Below are positions 9,690 through 21,040 of a stretch of 64,000 nucleotides of DNA, piece after piece. Each line of letters starts with the position of its first letter. The first letter of the stretch is position 1. Both the position numbers and the translations under genes were made by a program. The stretch comes from Metallyticus violacea (Eukaryota; Arthropoda; Insecta; Mantodea; Metallyticidae): NCBI GenBank assembly GCA_030762175.1, contig CM060831.1, forward strand, positions 96,212,001 through 96,276,000. Direction: 5' to 3'. The notes below the pieces were generated by a model. It saw only the letters and a program-made list of their open reading frames with translations. It was not told the origin of the DNA and ran no database searches.

Positions 9690-11812
9690 TATATTTAAAT
9701 GTTTAATTGATAGAACGTTGCTGAATTTTTATAAACATTCTAGGAGTTTTTCTTAATTTCTTATTGTTGTTAATTGCCATAGTTGAAATACGAAAATAGT
9801 ATATAATGACAGCATATATTGTTATACTTAAGTGCACGAATAAACAAATGCTTAAGAATTGAGCCAGGAAAGTTTCAAAATTTTATGAATGCGATAATTG
9901 AATATTGTTGTAAACAATTTTCATGCGCTATTTTTATAAAATAATATCAAAAAATTAATATATATGTCGACTTTCTAATGAATTACGCTGAGGTCTTGTT
10001 TTATTATATTTATGACATTGAAATGGTGGAAATTATTTAGTTCATTTGTCTATTGTTGTTGCTGTTAGCGAATATGGGTTTACCTCAAGAAATTTTAATG
10101 CAAGCTGAAAAGACTGAATTATTATTAATACCAATAAAGCCATTTACTTATCAGAAGGAATACGACAAATTCATTAATTGCATAAACAGTAAAAATAGTA
10201 AGAATTGGCATTTATTTCAGAGAAGTTTAGTATATTCAAATTCTACTTTTAAGTATGGTAGCTAATGTTAACTTATTACTTTTATTAATTATTTAATGAT
10301 ATACTCTACAATGAAGACAAATAATTGATTCCGTTTTCATTAATACCTAAATTGTTTTCTTAATATTATCGTAACACAATATTCAGTTGATGATAGCACT
10401 TTAGCAATGAAAACAATCTAATGATGTAATTACTATGAAAAGCTTATAGTATAATGATGCAGAATTTTATTTACGATTTTGAACAATAATGAATGTTTAT
10501 AATTCTGGTATACAAAAAATCACTTTGTCGAATATGCCAAATATAGAGTGTAGAGGATACATACATTTGAATAGAAAGTTAGTTATTAAAAATAATTACC
10601 TGTCAGAAACTGCAGTGAAAATAGTTATTTGCATAAGTACTACAGAAAGTTACCGTTTATTTACGATCATTTCGAAGTTGTTTTGTGGACAATATTTTGA
10701 TTCATAAAATGTTGAATTACTTTATTTTCATTAAATATTGTAACATGTGTTGAAGATGTACTCTAATGATGGGGCCTATAATTCCGGCCATCAACAGCAG
10801 TTGAAAGAGGGGAGCCAAAACAACCTGAAGTTGTTTTATCTGAAAGTATTAGGGTTTCTTATGGTGTATTCATATGTTGATAAAAGTAAAGTCTGAAAAA
10901 TAATTACAGTAACATAAGTTCCATTTCCCATACCGTTTTCAAGAAAGGAAACAAGTTAAATTCTGCAAGGTATGAAATAAAATATTTTTAAAAACTTATC
11001 TAACTGCGTGGACAGATTTATGCTAGTTATAGGAGTCTTAAGAGTTAATCTTTTGAATTGAGGAGTTGATAGATAAATTAATTTTTCGTAAGTTATTAAG
11101 AGAAATTTTATGCTGCACGTGTTTAAAATACCCAGCTCATACAAGTTTTCTTTGAAATACAACGATCGGTTCCATAAGAACAGAGAAAGACAAGTACATT
11201 TCCTTTCGAAATATTTTAGCACTGTATAAGTGGGCCAATTGCAGTGATGGCATGGGGCTCATGTCGAAGTCCCCCATAACATTTCTAAAAAGAGAGGAGC
11301 GCGAAGTGAAAATTACTTCAAAGAGATGTGGAAGGTGCCACCAATAAAGTCCTGGAATATCACAGGTTGCAGATTAACCAAACTGTCACTTGAATATGCA
11401 GGCAGCATCAGGCGAAAAACCAAAGCAAGAAAAGCAGCGACAACTTGTAAAGCTGGGGATGCATGTGCTGCCACTCTTCTTCCAAGGCTTCTCTCGCTTA
11501 CGTCACTCTGGGGGTAATGTTGTAGCGCAACTTGAATCAACATCTGTGATTGGCTGACATCCAAAAGGAAGCCCTGACCATACGCAATAAACTTGCCTCG
11601 ATCAGCTGTTCTTGAACTGCTCCGCCATCTGTTCTAGTGGTGTATTCCAGCTGCAGTCATCACCTGATACTAACTTGCTTGGCAGCTGGTGAACCTGCTC
11701 GTGACGAAGCAATTACATTCTGCAGAGCAAAAAATTGTAGTAATATATAGATTCTGATGAAGCGTTTCATTTCAGCCTTAATTTAAAAAAGTGAAACATG
11801 CTGCACTTATAT
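9690..11812. other. No gene recognised
   Basis: Very AT-rich. Small open frames (10053-10265, 10489-10707, 10956-11222 minus) look like chance frames. A more GC-balanced patch at 11310-11720 is open on both strands for about 80 codons but matches nothing I know. Confidence 0.45.
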
Positions 11813-12444
11813 CCGGGCCGCTGAAACTTTGCACTTGAAAGCTACCTTTTCAATTCATACAGATTAACAAATGAAGAACGCTACCCGTTGCACCTTCTAA
11901 ACCAATTACAAAGTAGCATTATCGGTCAATCAGTCGTAACGTAGAAGCTGCTGTGTTGCCGGTTTTTCTTATTGTGTGTGCAGCTGATTTTTATCACCTG
12001 TTTGAATTGAGCGATTATGGTTAATTGAAATGGTTAATTTGTATTAGTTAGAAAATGTCCCAAAGAGGACATTTGTATAGTGATTCAAGGAGTGATACCT
12101 AATCCTTTGCGTCGAGATGTTACACGGACGCAAAATGTTGTTTAACGTAACGGCTCAAAGTTCTTTCCTATTTAAAATCATGAGCAAATTTATACACATT
12201 GGATCTCCCGCTGTCGAAAGTTAGTCCTTATTATACTTACATTACTATGCAGCAATTTAATTGAGGTTATAAATCATTCTAGAGCAGAGTAATTCATTAT
12301 TACGTACACTTAATGTGGGTTTACGCGGCGACATTGATCACTACAATACCAGCAGTTAAACAGTGGTCGCTGTTGCAACGTCGCAACGCAGCATAGCCAA
12401 CATATGTAAGCTAATTGTCAGGTGCAAAGTTTCAGCGGCCCCGG
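11813..12444. mobile_element. 632-bp element with ~27-bp terminal inverted repeats
   Basis: CCGGGCCGCTGAAACTTTGC at 11813 is inverted at 12418-12444 (GCAAAGTTTCAGCGGCCCCGG) with a one-base indel. Both ends are flanked by TAT, a possible 3-bp duplication. The interior at 12055 has a short frame beginning MSQRGHLYSDSRSDT before a stop. That start resembles proteins I associate with insect DNA transposons, but I cannot name the family. It is best read as an internally deleted DNA transposon, perhaps of a superfamily with 3-bp duplications such as PIF/Harbinger. Confidence 0.6.
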
Positions 12445-13228
12445 TATAGTACGGTATTATTTCTATTCTTTCATCTGGGAATGTTGAGGACCAATGTAAA
12501 CGACGAGTAGACATGAAAAGCAGGCTACTATAATGCATGCATATTTACAATACTCGTACATCTTGGTATCTTAAGATTTTGACGATCATACTAATAACAT
12601 CCTTATTTATTTTGATAATCGTTTATTGTATTGCTTTCTACAGTAACGTACATCGATTTATTATTATAGTATAGTATATACTATAACATTATAGACAATC
12701 TAAAGATCTATAGATAATATTAATAAGCATATTTAAGATTGCACACAGTTTGTGTGGATAATGGTAGACCGCCTCATTATTTTATTAAAAGAAAAACTTT
12801 AATTAGTTACCCAATAATCAATTATTATTTAATACAAATCACATTGCCAATTGAAGAAAAGGGAGAGCTTGTGAGTATAGAAAGGCTATTTGACTTGTGA
12901 GCCGCCCGAGCACTGCTTCTTAATAAAGTGTGGCTACCGCAACCCGGAAAAGTGAGGCAAGAGTGGCCGTGCGTAAAGTTAATGCTTTTTGTTTTAATAT
13001 TTATATTTTTACTGAAAGCATGAAATTTAAAACTGATAATAAGCATTGTCCTGTATTATAAGAGATGTTGAAAACGATGTTCGTTGCTGGCATCTGTATA
13101 GAAAATTCCTGTATTTCATCAAACATTTCTTTCGTTAAGAACACAGCGGTTCGGAACATTTAGAGAAGGCAATGCAGGCTGCAATGTCGAACGGTAGCGA
13201 AGACTGCCGACTGCTTACGACTTTGGTT
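12445..13228. other. No gene recognised
   Basis: AT-rich. Contains a short palindrome around 12668-12684 (TATAGTATATACTATA). No coding sequence is supported. Confidence 0.45.
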
Positions 13229-13393
13229 AGCTAATATACGCAAATAATTTTAACTCAGAGCATGAAGCCCTTTTTGCTCAGTAAGCTAATATACGCAAAT
13301 AATTTTAACTCAGAGCATGAAGCCCTTTTTGCTCAGTAAGCTAATATACGCAAATAATTTTAACTCAGAGCATGAAGCCCTTTTTGCTCAGTA
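13229..13393. repeat. Three perfect 55-bp tandem repeats
   Basis: Units start at 13229, 13284 and 13339 and are identical as far as I can read. Each ends with CCCTTTTTGCTCAGTA, which in the third unit is the 5' half of the adjacent tRNA-like sequence. The perfect identity points to recent expansion. Confidence 0.95.
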
Positions 13394-13458
13394 GGTGAGA
13401 GCGTCTTGCTACTTATGTGATGGTTGCGGGTTCGGTTACCCGTGGATAATTATTTTTT
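13371..13458 (+). pseudogene. tRNA-like sequence with pol III-type A and B boxes
   Basis: TGCTCAGTAGGTGAGAGCG forms a D-arm (GCTC/GAGC) and A box. GCGGGTTCGGTTACCCGT forms a T-arm with a 5-bp stem and B box. An intervening 22 nt can make an imperfect anticodon arm with ACT in the anticodon position. No acceptor stem can be formed with the 5' flank. A run of six T at 13453-13458 could terminate pol III transcription. I read it as a tRNA-derived SINE head or tRNA pseudogene, not a working tRNA. Confidence 0.6.
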
Positions 13459-13499
13459 CCTTGTAATTTTTTCTCTCTCACAATAAATGTTAGTGTTTT

Positions 13500-14000
13500 T
13501 CAATAATATTTCTACACAATTCTTAATCGAATAAAGGTTACTTTTCATAGGTTAGGTTAATTCAATTTAAGTTCAACAAAAAATTAATATTATTCCATAA
13601 TAACTTTTTCTACACTATTCTTAATCCAACGAATTTTACTTTTTCATAGGTTAATTTAGTTTATGGTTAACAATATATATTTCCATAGGTTAGGTTAGAT
13701 TAACAAAAACATAATAGAACACAACAGCAATAATAATAATAATAACAATAATAATAATTATAATTACTCCACAATATCACTTTTTCTACACTATTCTTAA
13801 TCCAATAAATGTTACTTTTTCATACGTTAAGGTAGATTAGATTAGGTTAGGTTAAGTTTAACAAAAATATAACAGAAATTAAAAAATATATATTATTAAT
13901 CAAAAATAACAACTTATAACTCGTTATTTTGTTATTATTTTTAATATCTACTATTTGTCTGCATTATTGTTAATCAAATAAGCGTTATTTTTTCGATTAG
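13500..14000. repeat. Degenerate repeats with CTACACTATTCTTAATCCAA motif
   Basis: Four diverged units begin near 13504, 13608, 13780 and 13960. Each combines a TTTCTACACTATTCTTAATC block with CATAGGTTAGGTTA-like segments, at irregular spacing of roughly 105-180 bp, and is broken by A/T-rich and (AAT)n stretches. It directly follows the tRNA-like unit and may be its downstream body. Confidence 0.6.
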
Positions 14001-14502
14001 TTTCAATTTAAAAAAAAAAAAGTAGAACATAAAGTTCTATTACTTATAATAACAGCATTTCCATACGAAACGAAGGTACTTGCTGCAGTCCTGAAAGGTA
14101 ACGGTCGGGTTTCTTCACTTCTGTTCGACTTGCAGCCTGCTTTGCCTTCTCCGTGTAAATACAAGTGTTCGGAATAAGTTTCTTGTTACTGAAAGACCTT
14201 TTCCTCATAACTTTACAAGTTGGGAATTATTTCTCTGCCAGGAACATGATTAATAGAATATTTTTTTGCGAAACGCGCAAGAATACGTTTTCATATATGC
14301 ATTCAAAATAAAACCCGTTCTCCAACACCATATTTATGCAATGACATAACTAATGAAAAGCAATTAGTAAACAATTTACCCACGGAGTCACGAACGCTGA
14401 CAGAACCTCCCTCAATCTAACTACAAGCTGCTACCGACGTATGCACTCTACGCCTTTACGAATGGCTTCTGCCAGTATGCACTCTCACTGTTTTATATAT
14501 AT

Positions 14503-14524
14503 GACTTCGTCCTACGACGAAGTC
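14503..14524. repeat. Small perfect hairpin
   Basis: GACTTCGTC-CTAC-GACGAAGTC, a 9-bp perfect stem with a 4-nt loop. No T run follows immediately, so it is not an obvious terminator. Confidence 0.7.
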
Positions 14525-15775
14525 ACGACTTCTTATTTCTTTTACAGCCCAGTACCTAATTTTTAAACTGGGCCTCAAATCCTTTATTTTATTTCCTGTA
14601 TACATTTCTTTTACATTTCTATTATTGTTTTCTAAGTACACTAAATAAAAGAAGAATGCTCAGTGATTGTGCCTAACTACAGTTTTCTACAATTCTACAA
14701 GTTATACGTTGGTTAGGACTACAAATTTCGCCATTTTATAATAATAATTTTTGCTATTATATTAATGCTACATTTACTACAATTCTACACATATAGTTTT
14801 TAACATAATTACTAATACTTTACTTTTTAGATTTCTACTTATTCTGCTACTTTTACAATTGTTGGTCAAACTATCTAATACAATCACATTTCTAATGCTT
14901 TCTTTGACAAGCTAATTCTACTCTTACACCTAATATTAGTAAAATTTTTAATTGAAGTAATAAGGTTAATAACTATAACGATAACTATTATAGGTATTTA
15001 AAACTACGTGAGGGGGTCTACTGGAAGGTCTCGGAAACTTGAACCTCTTCGGTCCTCAAGAGGGGCTCCTGGAACTCCAAAAGATGTAGGGTCTTCGGCG
15101 CGGACTCCAAAGTCCGGAAAGCTCTCTGAAACTTTACAAAGCAAACTCGAAAAGGAGTCAGTCACGGTGTGGATGTTTAGCCTGGTTTTTCTGTCTCTTA
15201 ATATTTGATAAAGTTGTCTACCCTGTATTCATTTTTGAAAATCTTCTCTAAACTCAAAGAGAATGCTTGAGAGTGTCTATTTGTGCAGTCACATCCAGTC
15301 TGTGAAGGTACTCGCGAAATGGGTGGAACATTTAATTTTTAATCTTTCATCTATTAGCGGGAAGAAGGTGCAACTTCTTCGACCTGTAGTACTGTCATCC
15401 TATGAGTCTTGTCATTCACTTAGTATTTTTTCCTGTATTTATATCTCATCTATCACAGGACATCCTGTTTATTGTGAGGCTTTGGTGAAGTTGTTCTTTC
15501 TAGACCCATATCACCGTCCCCTTTTGTGGACTTCCAGGTTCAAAGGCAAACTGACAATCTGTGTCACTGATAGTGCATTTGTTGGATGATAGAAAAAGCC
15601 CCAACCATCCTAATTAGGATTTTTCTCTGTAGGCTTCTTAGCGATGTAGTGAACTCTAACCTACATAACCTACGAGGTGATATCCACAATATTCGGGACT
15701 GGTGCTGCCATCTCGACAGTAGCTGCAGTAGAGTCTTGTAACGCTAATCGCAACATTAGCACATCTGATGAGTGA
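14525..15775. other. No gene recognised; two modest open frames
   Basis: Frames at 15008-15208 and 15263-15589 on the plus strand (66 and 108 codons) are open but match no family I know and lack convincing splice context. The flank 15640-15775 may be leader of the mariner relic that follows. Confidence 0.4.
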
Positions 15776-16254
15776 GTGTTTAAAGTTTTATGCAGCTGGG
15801 TAGATGCGTTGCGATTCTATAGTACTTTTCATACTCTGTGTGTAGTGTGTGGCGATTTTACGATATTAGAGATTAGAACAGAGAGTGTGCATAAAATTCT
15901 GTGCAAATCTCGGGAAAATGCTGCGGAGACCCTCGCAATGATGCAACAAATATTTGGGGGACAAAGCATGAGCCGTACACGTGTATTTGAGTGGCATGTT
16001 CGGTTCAGGGCCACCTGTACTTCTATTGAAAACGATGCTCACACCGATATGTCCGTCAGCTGCACAACGCCTGACATTGTTGCCAAAGTTCAACACCTCG
16101 TTCGTGAGGATCGAAGTCGAACCATTGAAGACGGTGCTCATGAAGTGGGAATTGGTTATGGGACATGCCAACGAATTTTAACTGATGAGTTGGGCATGCT
16201 CGTGCCACCGCAAAATTTGTGCCAAGGATCCTGACTGCTGATCAGAAGGAAAAA
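15776..16254 (+). pseudogene. Mariner family 3 relic, N-terminal half of transposase
   Basis: The frame contains EIRTESVHKILCKSRENAAE, GGQSMSRTRVFEWHVRF, and later IGYGTCQRILTDELGM. These are the paired helix-turn-helix DNA-binding domains of a mariner transposase of the type fused in SETMAR-like proteins. Near 16205 the frame shifts. KFVPRILTADQKE continues in another frame from 16213 and stops soon after. No DDE catalytic region follows, so the copy is truncated and frameshifted. Terminal inverted repeats are not identified. Confidence 0.75.
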
Positions 16255-16259
16255 TGATC

Positions 16260-17318
16260 TACTTTCTACTTCAGGGTTCAAGAATGCAATTTGTAATTTT
16301 TTTTCAAATCTCTTTTACCCACGTAAATTTAAAAATGGTTTGAAAACAGATTTTAAGAAACAAGTGTGTTCATTTTATTAAACTTGTATAGAGTACATTA
16401 AGCAGTCTTCTCATTTTACTAAATTCAGTTTTTTGAATTTGGCGAGACTAAGTTCAGTGGTTGGATGGTACAGCCTGCAAAATGGTTTAAATTTTATCAG
16501 GAAACGACAAATATGATTCACGTTACTTTTATGACATTTCAATGTACAAACATGCTGCTATAACGAGAGACGATTTAAGATGGGTTGAGTTCTTCAAATA
16601 TTTCAAGAAAAATGCTTTCTACAAAGGCACCCACTGAGAGTTTTCTCATAAATGAGCAATGTGTGACTGCCGAGAAATCTCGATACTTAAAGATGACAAA
16701 CATTTGTGTCTAGTGTTTGTCATTTGTAGTTATTGAAATATTAACAAATAATGTGTTAGAGGTTGGCAATGGCTTTTGCTTAAAAATATTTTGCTAATGT
16801 GTTAAAAATATTTGTTTAATTTTGCATTATTTTTCTGTTTATATTTTTTGGAAATGCAAATGATTCTTTCAATGGGCCTAATTTCTGTTTAAGTGATATT
16901 CGGTATGTCCTTTTTGTTGAAGAAATTTAGGGTCGGGATGACTTGTTTAAGTTTTGTTTTTATTATCAAAATTTTATCACCCTAGTTTTCGAATTAAAGA
17001 TCGATCATTAGGTTTATTTTCGTACTAAATGCATTGTTTAATGTAGGATTTTGTGACTGTAAAAGTTTATAATTTATCTCGCCGGCTTGATCAAAAACCG
17101 GTTTGTACAAAGTGGAGCCGAAAGCAATGACAAAAAATTTCACTTGAGATCAACATGCTTCCTTTGGACCGTAGATAACCCTTCTTTGGACAGATAAGTA
17201 TGTTTCGTTATAGTCCGGCACAAAAGTAAGAGATGGCGCTCAAGTGATTATCTCAAATCATTACGTAGGAGATTTGCGTGAATGGCATAGGAAGTCACAA
17301 CCATGTGGCGCGCAGGAT

Positions 17319-17349
<31 letters not shown>

Positions 17350-17619
17350 TTGTTATAATCAAATCCCGAATTATATGTAATATCAGAATAAGAAATCGTA
17401 AATAAATGTGTAGTTCAAAATTTGTTAAATATGCAGAAAAAATGAAATGAAAAAACTATATGTAGAGAATATATAATATAATTTATTGTTAAGCTTTATA
17501 CATATTAGAAAATAGCTTTCCTTTTTAATTTTCTTCAAATCACTGCTAGTGAAATTGAGAAATTCCTAAATATAATTTTAAAATAATTGAATGAATTTTT
17601 TATATGATTTATTTATGGA
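16260..17619. other. No gene recognised; (CT)n at 17319-17345
   Basis: AT-rich tract with one CT dinucleotide microsatellite of about 13 units. No coding or RNA signal recognised. Confidence 0.5.
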
Positions 17620-17882
17620 CGTTCTTTAACAGCTCAGGTCATCAGCGTCGCATTCAACTCAGGGCGTGAAACGGCCGACAAATTTTGCTCAGAGGCCTCT
17701 CTTTCAGGCTTGAGGTTCTTTTTCGTGCCGTAAATGTACGTCACGGGACCCACGGCTTTACTTCCCTTCCGAAGGAAGCCATACTTAGGATTTTTATGCC
17801 CCGAAAAAATCCATCGGTCCTGGCCGGGTTCGAACCCGCGATCTTGGGTTTAGGAGGCAAGTATGGTAACCACTACACTAAA
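17620..17882 (-). mobile_element. SINE-B copy 1 (tRNA-derived)
   Basis: Minus-strand head: GTAGTGGTTACCATACTTGC and B box GGTTCGAACCC, resembling a Gly-type tRNA. The body includes CGGAAGGGAAGTAAAGCCGT and GGCCTCTGAGCAAAATTTGT, shared with copies at 19271, 33205 and 34874. It forms the left flank of a large inverted arrangement with copy 2. Confidence 0.8.
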
Positions 17883-17941
17883 ATAATAGACAATCAACTA
17901 ATTACTTCCGTATATAAAAATATTTCTTTCACACTAGAACA

Positions 17942-18285
17942 TAGTTGGAAATGAAGAATTAGACTTGAAAACTTTAGGTCACATCTGAGCCTTCTGGGCT
18001 GACGCTCTACTAACGGAGCACCGTGTCCTCCAGGCACGGAACCACGAACCTCTCTCGTCTGTTTCTATATACCCCGGTTAAGTTTTCTCTACTATGAGAG
18101 AAACATTATAAGTCACCTCTTAGGGAATAAATCTCTCGTAGCAGAGACACCTTAGGGTGTTATCCCGGGTATATACCGGGCGTTTCCGTGATGATAATCA
18201 AACTTCCAAGGCTGATGGAGAAAGGCAAATGCCTGTTTGAGATAGGAAACTTCGGTTCGGAAATGCCTCAGTCGCAAGTTCTAAG
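17942..18285 (-). repeat. Repeat E, left arm (inverted)
   Basis: Reverse complement of the plus-strand copy at 18818-19058. Shared blocks are AACTTGCGACTGAGGC, CAGACGAGAGAGGTT and a tRNA-like stretch (TAGTAGAGCGTCAGCCC). This arm keeps an internal segment of roughly 140 bp with nested inverted sequences (CCCGGTATATACCCGGG) that the right arm lacks. Confidence 0.75.
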
Positions 18286-18817
18286 CCAAAGACGTTTTTC
18301 TTAGGTTATAAAATAGAATGGTAGACATAAGAAAATATGTAGGTGACATCATGGAGCTGGGACAGAGACTCCAGTAACACAATGCAAATGTCTTGAGTTT
18401 TAAACTTCATTGGAACATATTCTACTTGTTCGTCAAGACGTCAACACGATGAAACTACAGCTCACTTTTGACATGAACACCTTAATCATACGTTCCCTAA
18501 AATGTGGATAGGAAGAGGAAGCCGTGTCCCGCTTGTTCATCTAACCTGACCTCACTTTTGTTCCTTTATTGCCAATGTTTTGTATATGAGACACCTGTAG
18601 AGATTGAAGAGGATCTTTTGGCAAGAATCCGAACATTGTAACAGTGTTAGAATGAGTTTAGGGTTCGACCGGATAACAAAACTTATTGAGAAGTCGTAAT
18701 GCCTGTATCAAAGCATTTTGAACAACTATTGTAAATGTTTTCGCAGCTTATGAAAGTAATACGGTATCATAAAATGAGTACACAAGCAAAGGAAGTTTTT
18801 ATTCCACTTTCGTAGGT

Positions 18818-19058
18818 GGCGCATAACTTGCGACTGAGGCGTTTCCGGGCCGGAGTTTCAAAATGCAAATTGATAAATTTACTCTTCTTCAAAATCCTTG
18901 AAAGCATGCATCATCAGTATGGAAACACCCGGTTAAATCAGACGAGAGAGGTTTGTAGTTCCGGTCTTGAAGGACACAGTAACTCAGTTATTAGAGCATC
19001 AACCCGAAAGGCTGAAGATCCGTGGTGAATTTCAAGTATTCTTCATTTCTAATTACTT
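18818..19058 (+). repeat. Repeat E, right arm
   Basis: Inverted partner of 17942-18285 with an internal deletion. The end carries AACTCAGTTATTAGAGCATC and CTGAAGATCCGTGG, which look like a tRNA D-arm/anticodon-arm region, followed by a degenerate B box. The tRNA-like part lies at the 3' end of the shared region, opposite to a typical SINE. Confidence 0.75.
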
Positions 19059-19270
19059 ATGTTATCGGAATAAATAGAAAGGTGCTAGAAAACAAATTCT
19101 CTCCAATACATTGGAAAGAAAAGCACAGCTAAATATCAAATACTTTTCCAAATATTCTGGTGCAAGGAAAGATGGCAGCACATCACATGAGCACATTTAT
19201 ATTTACAAAGGAAATGTGCTAGCAATAATATTTTCTGGAGATTCTATTGTTTCATCATTAAAAATGTCAG

Positions 19271-19517
19271 TCCTGGTGGTGTAGTGCTAACCATACTTGC
19301 CTTCTAAACCCAAGATCGCGGGTTCAAACCCGGCTAGGATCGATGGATTTTTTTGGCGTAAAAATCCAAAGTATGGCTTCCTTCGGAAGGGAAATAAAGC
19401 CGTGGGTCCCGTGTTGTACATTTACGGCACGAAAAAGAACCTCAAGCCTGAAAAAAGAGGCCTCTGAGCAAAATTTGTCGGCCGTTTCACGCCCTGAATA
19501 GAATGGGACACTGATTC
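19271..19517 (+). mobile_element. SINE-B copy 2 (tRNA-derived)
   Basis: Plus-strand head TCCTGGTGGTGTAGTGCTAA with B box GGTTCAAACCC, then the full SINE-B body ending near GAATGGGACACTGATTC. Orientation is opposite to copy 1, so the two bracket the repeat E pair symmetrically. Confidence 0.8.
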
Positions 19518-19730
19518 AAAACGTTGATTCAGGTTGCCCAGCTTGTAGCAGAGGCAGATTAAATAATTTGGTTTTTCGCCACCGATGTCAATTTATTTAC
19601 TTCCAGGAAATGATCTGTGTTTGTTACAGTAACAGTAGCAGACAAGTAAAATACTTTAAGCTCATATACACAGTAATCGTTAACATTATCGCTTTGAATG
19701 TAACAACAAATAAGGTAATAATGTTAAAAT

Positions 19731-20214
19731 CGAGCGCAATGGCTCATGGTAACGCTTGGAACACGTAGTCAGAAGATGCAGGGTTCAAATCCCTTTGGGC
19801 GGCCATCCTGACCTTCGGTTTTTTCGTCATTTCCCCTGGTCGCTTAGGTGAATGCTGGATGGATCTTTATCTCTTTAATTTTCCTTTGTCTTATTTCCTT
19901 TCAATTCATTCCGTTGGTTCTGTAACTAGGTCGAGCGCTTTGGGAAGATTTCTACCCCAGCGTCTTGTATGGAAACCGCCTTTTGAAGGGCTCGAACTCC
20001 CTGGGGGAGAGAGGCTCCACTGCTATAGGGGTGTTCTATCTGGAAAACATGTTAGAGACATGTAAGTAAGAGCAATTAGTGCCCTTGGATCCGACCTCCC
20101 AGTGTTTACATCATCCCTTCTCGGAGGTGTCCACATTGGCGGCGTAGGCGCAAACGGCCAGCCGTGACCAAGGCTTAAATACCAAAGAGTCCTTAGCCCC
20201 AAACAATACAATCC
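19731..20214 (+). mobile_element. SINE-D copy 1, complete, with 14-bp target-site duplication
   Basis: AATAATGTTAAAAT occurs exactly at 19717-19730 and 20215-20228, bracketing 484 bp. The 5' end has a tRNA-like head (TGGCTCATGGTAACGC; B box GGTTCAAATCC at 19782-19792). The body includes TTTTTCGTCATTTCCCCTGG and GATCCGACCTCCCAGTG, and the 3' end is A-rich (CCCCAAACAATACAATCC). These are the expected parts of a SINE. It is long for a SINE, so the last third may be a LINE-derived tail or a separate module. Confidence 0.85.
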
Positions 20215-20228
20215 AATAATGTTAAAAT

Positions 20229-21040
20229 ACAACACTCTGTTGTATGATATGAAATATGTGATATTATACCAAATATTTAAACGTATTTATGGAAAGCAAT
20301 GTATATCTTCACATTGTGCATAAATACAAGGAATGTAAATGTTTAATTAATGTTACCAGGCTTGTAATTATAATTAAGACAGAGGATAGTTACCAAATGA
20401 ATAGATACAAGAAAGGAAAAGAGAGAATGAAGCACTTGATACGTCAGGAAAACTTGGAAAATTAGCTCACCCAGCAGAATTTATTGGAAACGAAGTTGCT
20501 TATAATCAAGAATATAAATTAGAAGAAAAATTGGAATTAAAGTCAAATAGGGCGAATTTTAGGTCAATGCAGGGACTAAATCTACATATGCAAGATGCTA
20601 GAGCTGCTGGAGCTCTAAACATCCGACTATGATTGTGAATTTCTCCCATTTGAGTGTATATGCATTCCTAAACTTTAAGTCAAAGATCCGCGGTTACAAT
20701 TTTACTCTCTGATTCCAGTTCCAACAGTTTTGCGTGAAAAATCACATCCAAACATATAGTTAACCCTAACAGTGTGGTGAGCTGTAAAGGCTTCGAGTCG
20801 CCTCTTACCTGTAACAACATAACCTTCGAGGTTTCCTAGATTTACAGACCCAAGTTTATATATCCCATGTTTGTTGCCGGATGATAGCTCAGATGGTTAG
20901 AGGCTTCACCAAAACATATCATGGGAAGTTTATGAATTATTTTCTCTTGTAGTGTCTCACCCTTCCACTAGTGTGTGCGTTTCTCTTGCTTAGATAGAAT
21001 AGAAACACTCTCAAGTAACATTTGTTAACAATATCGTTTG
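20229..21040. other. No gene recognised; tRNA-like fragment near 20885-20910
   Basis: AT-rich. GATAGCTCAGATGGTTAGAG at about 20884 resembles a tRNA D-arm and A box, but no T-arm follows. It could be a SINE-head relic. Confidence 0.35.

Noticed and set aside
13229..13393. CRISPR-like direct repeats
   Set aside because: Repeats are contiguous with no spacers, and the surroundings are eukaryotic. It is a tandem array.
13550..13860. Interstitial telomere (TTAGG)n
   Set aside because: Only two-unit GGTTAGGTTA runs occur; similar short runs are scattered at 49660 and 57470. No true array.
14380..14460. Additional SINE-C fragment
   Set aside because: CAGAACCTCCCTCAATCTAA and GCTACCGACGTA weakly resemble the SINE-C head-body junction, but the match is too short and diverged to call.
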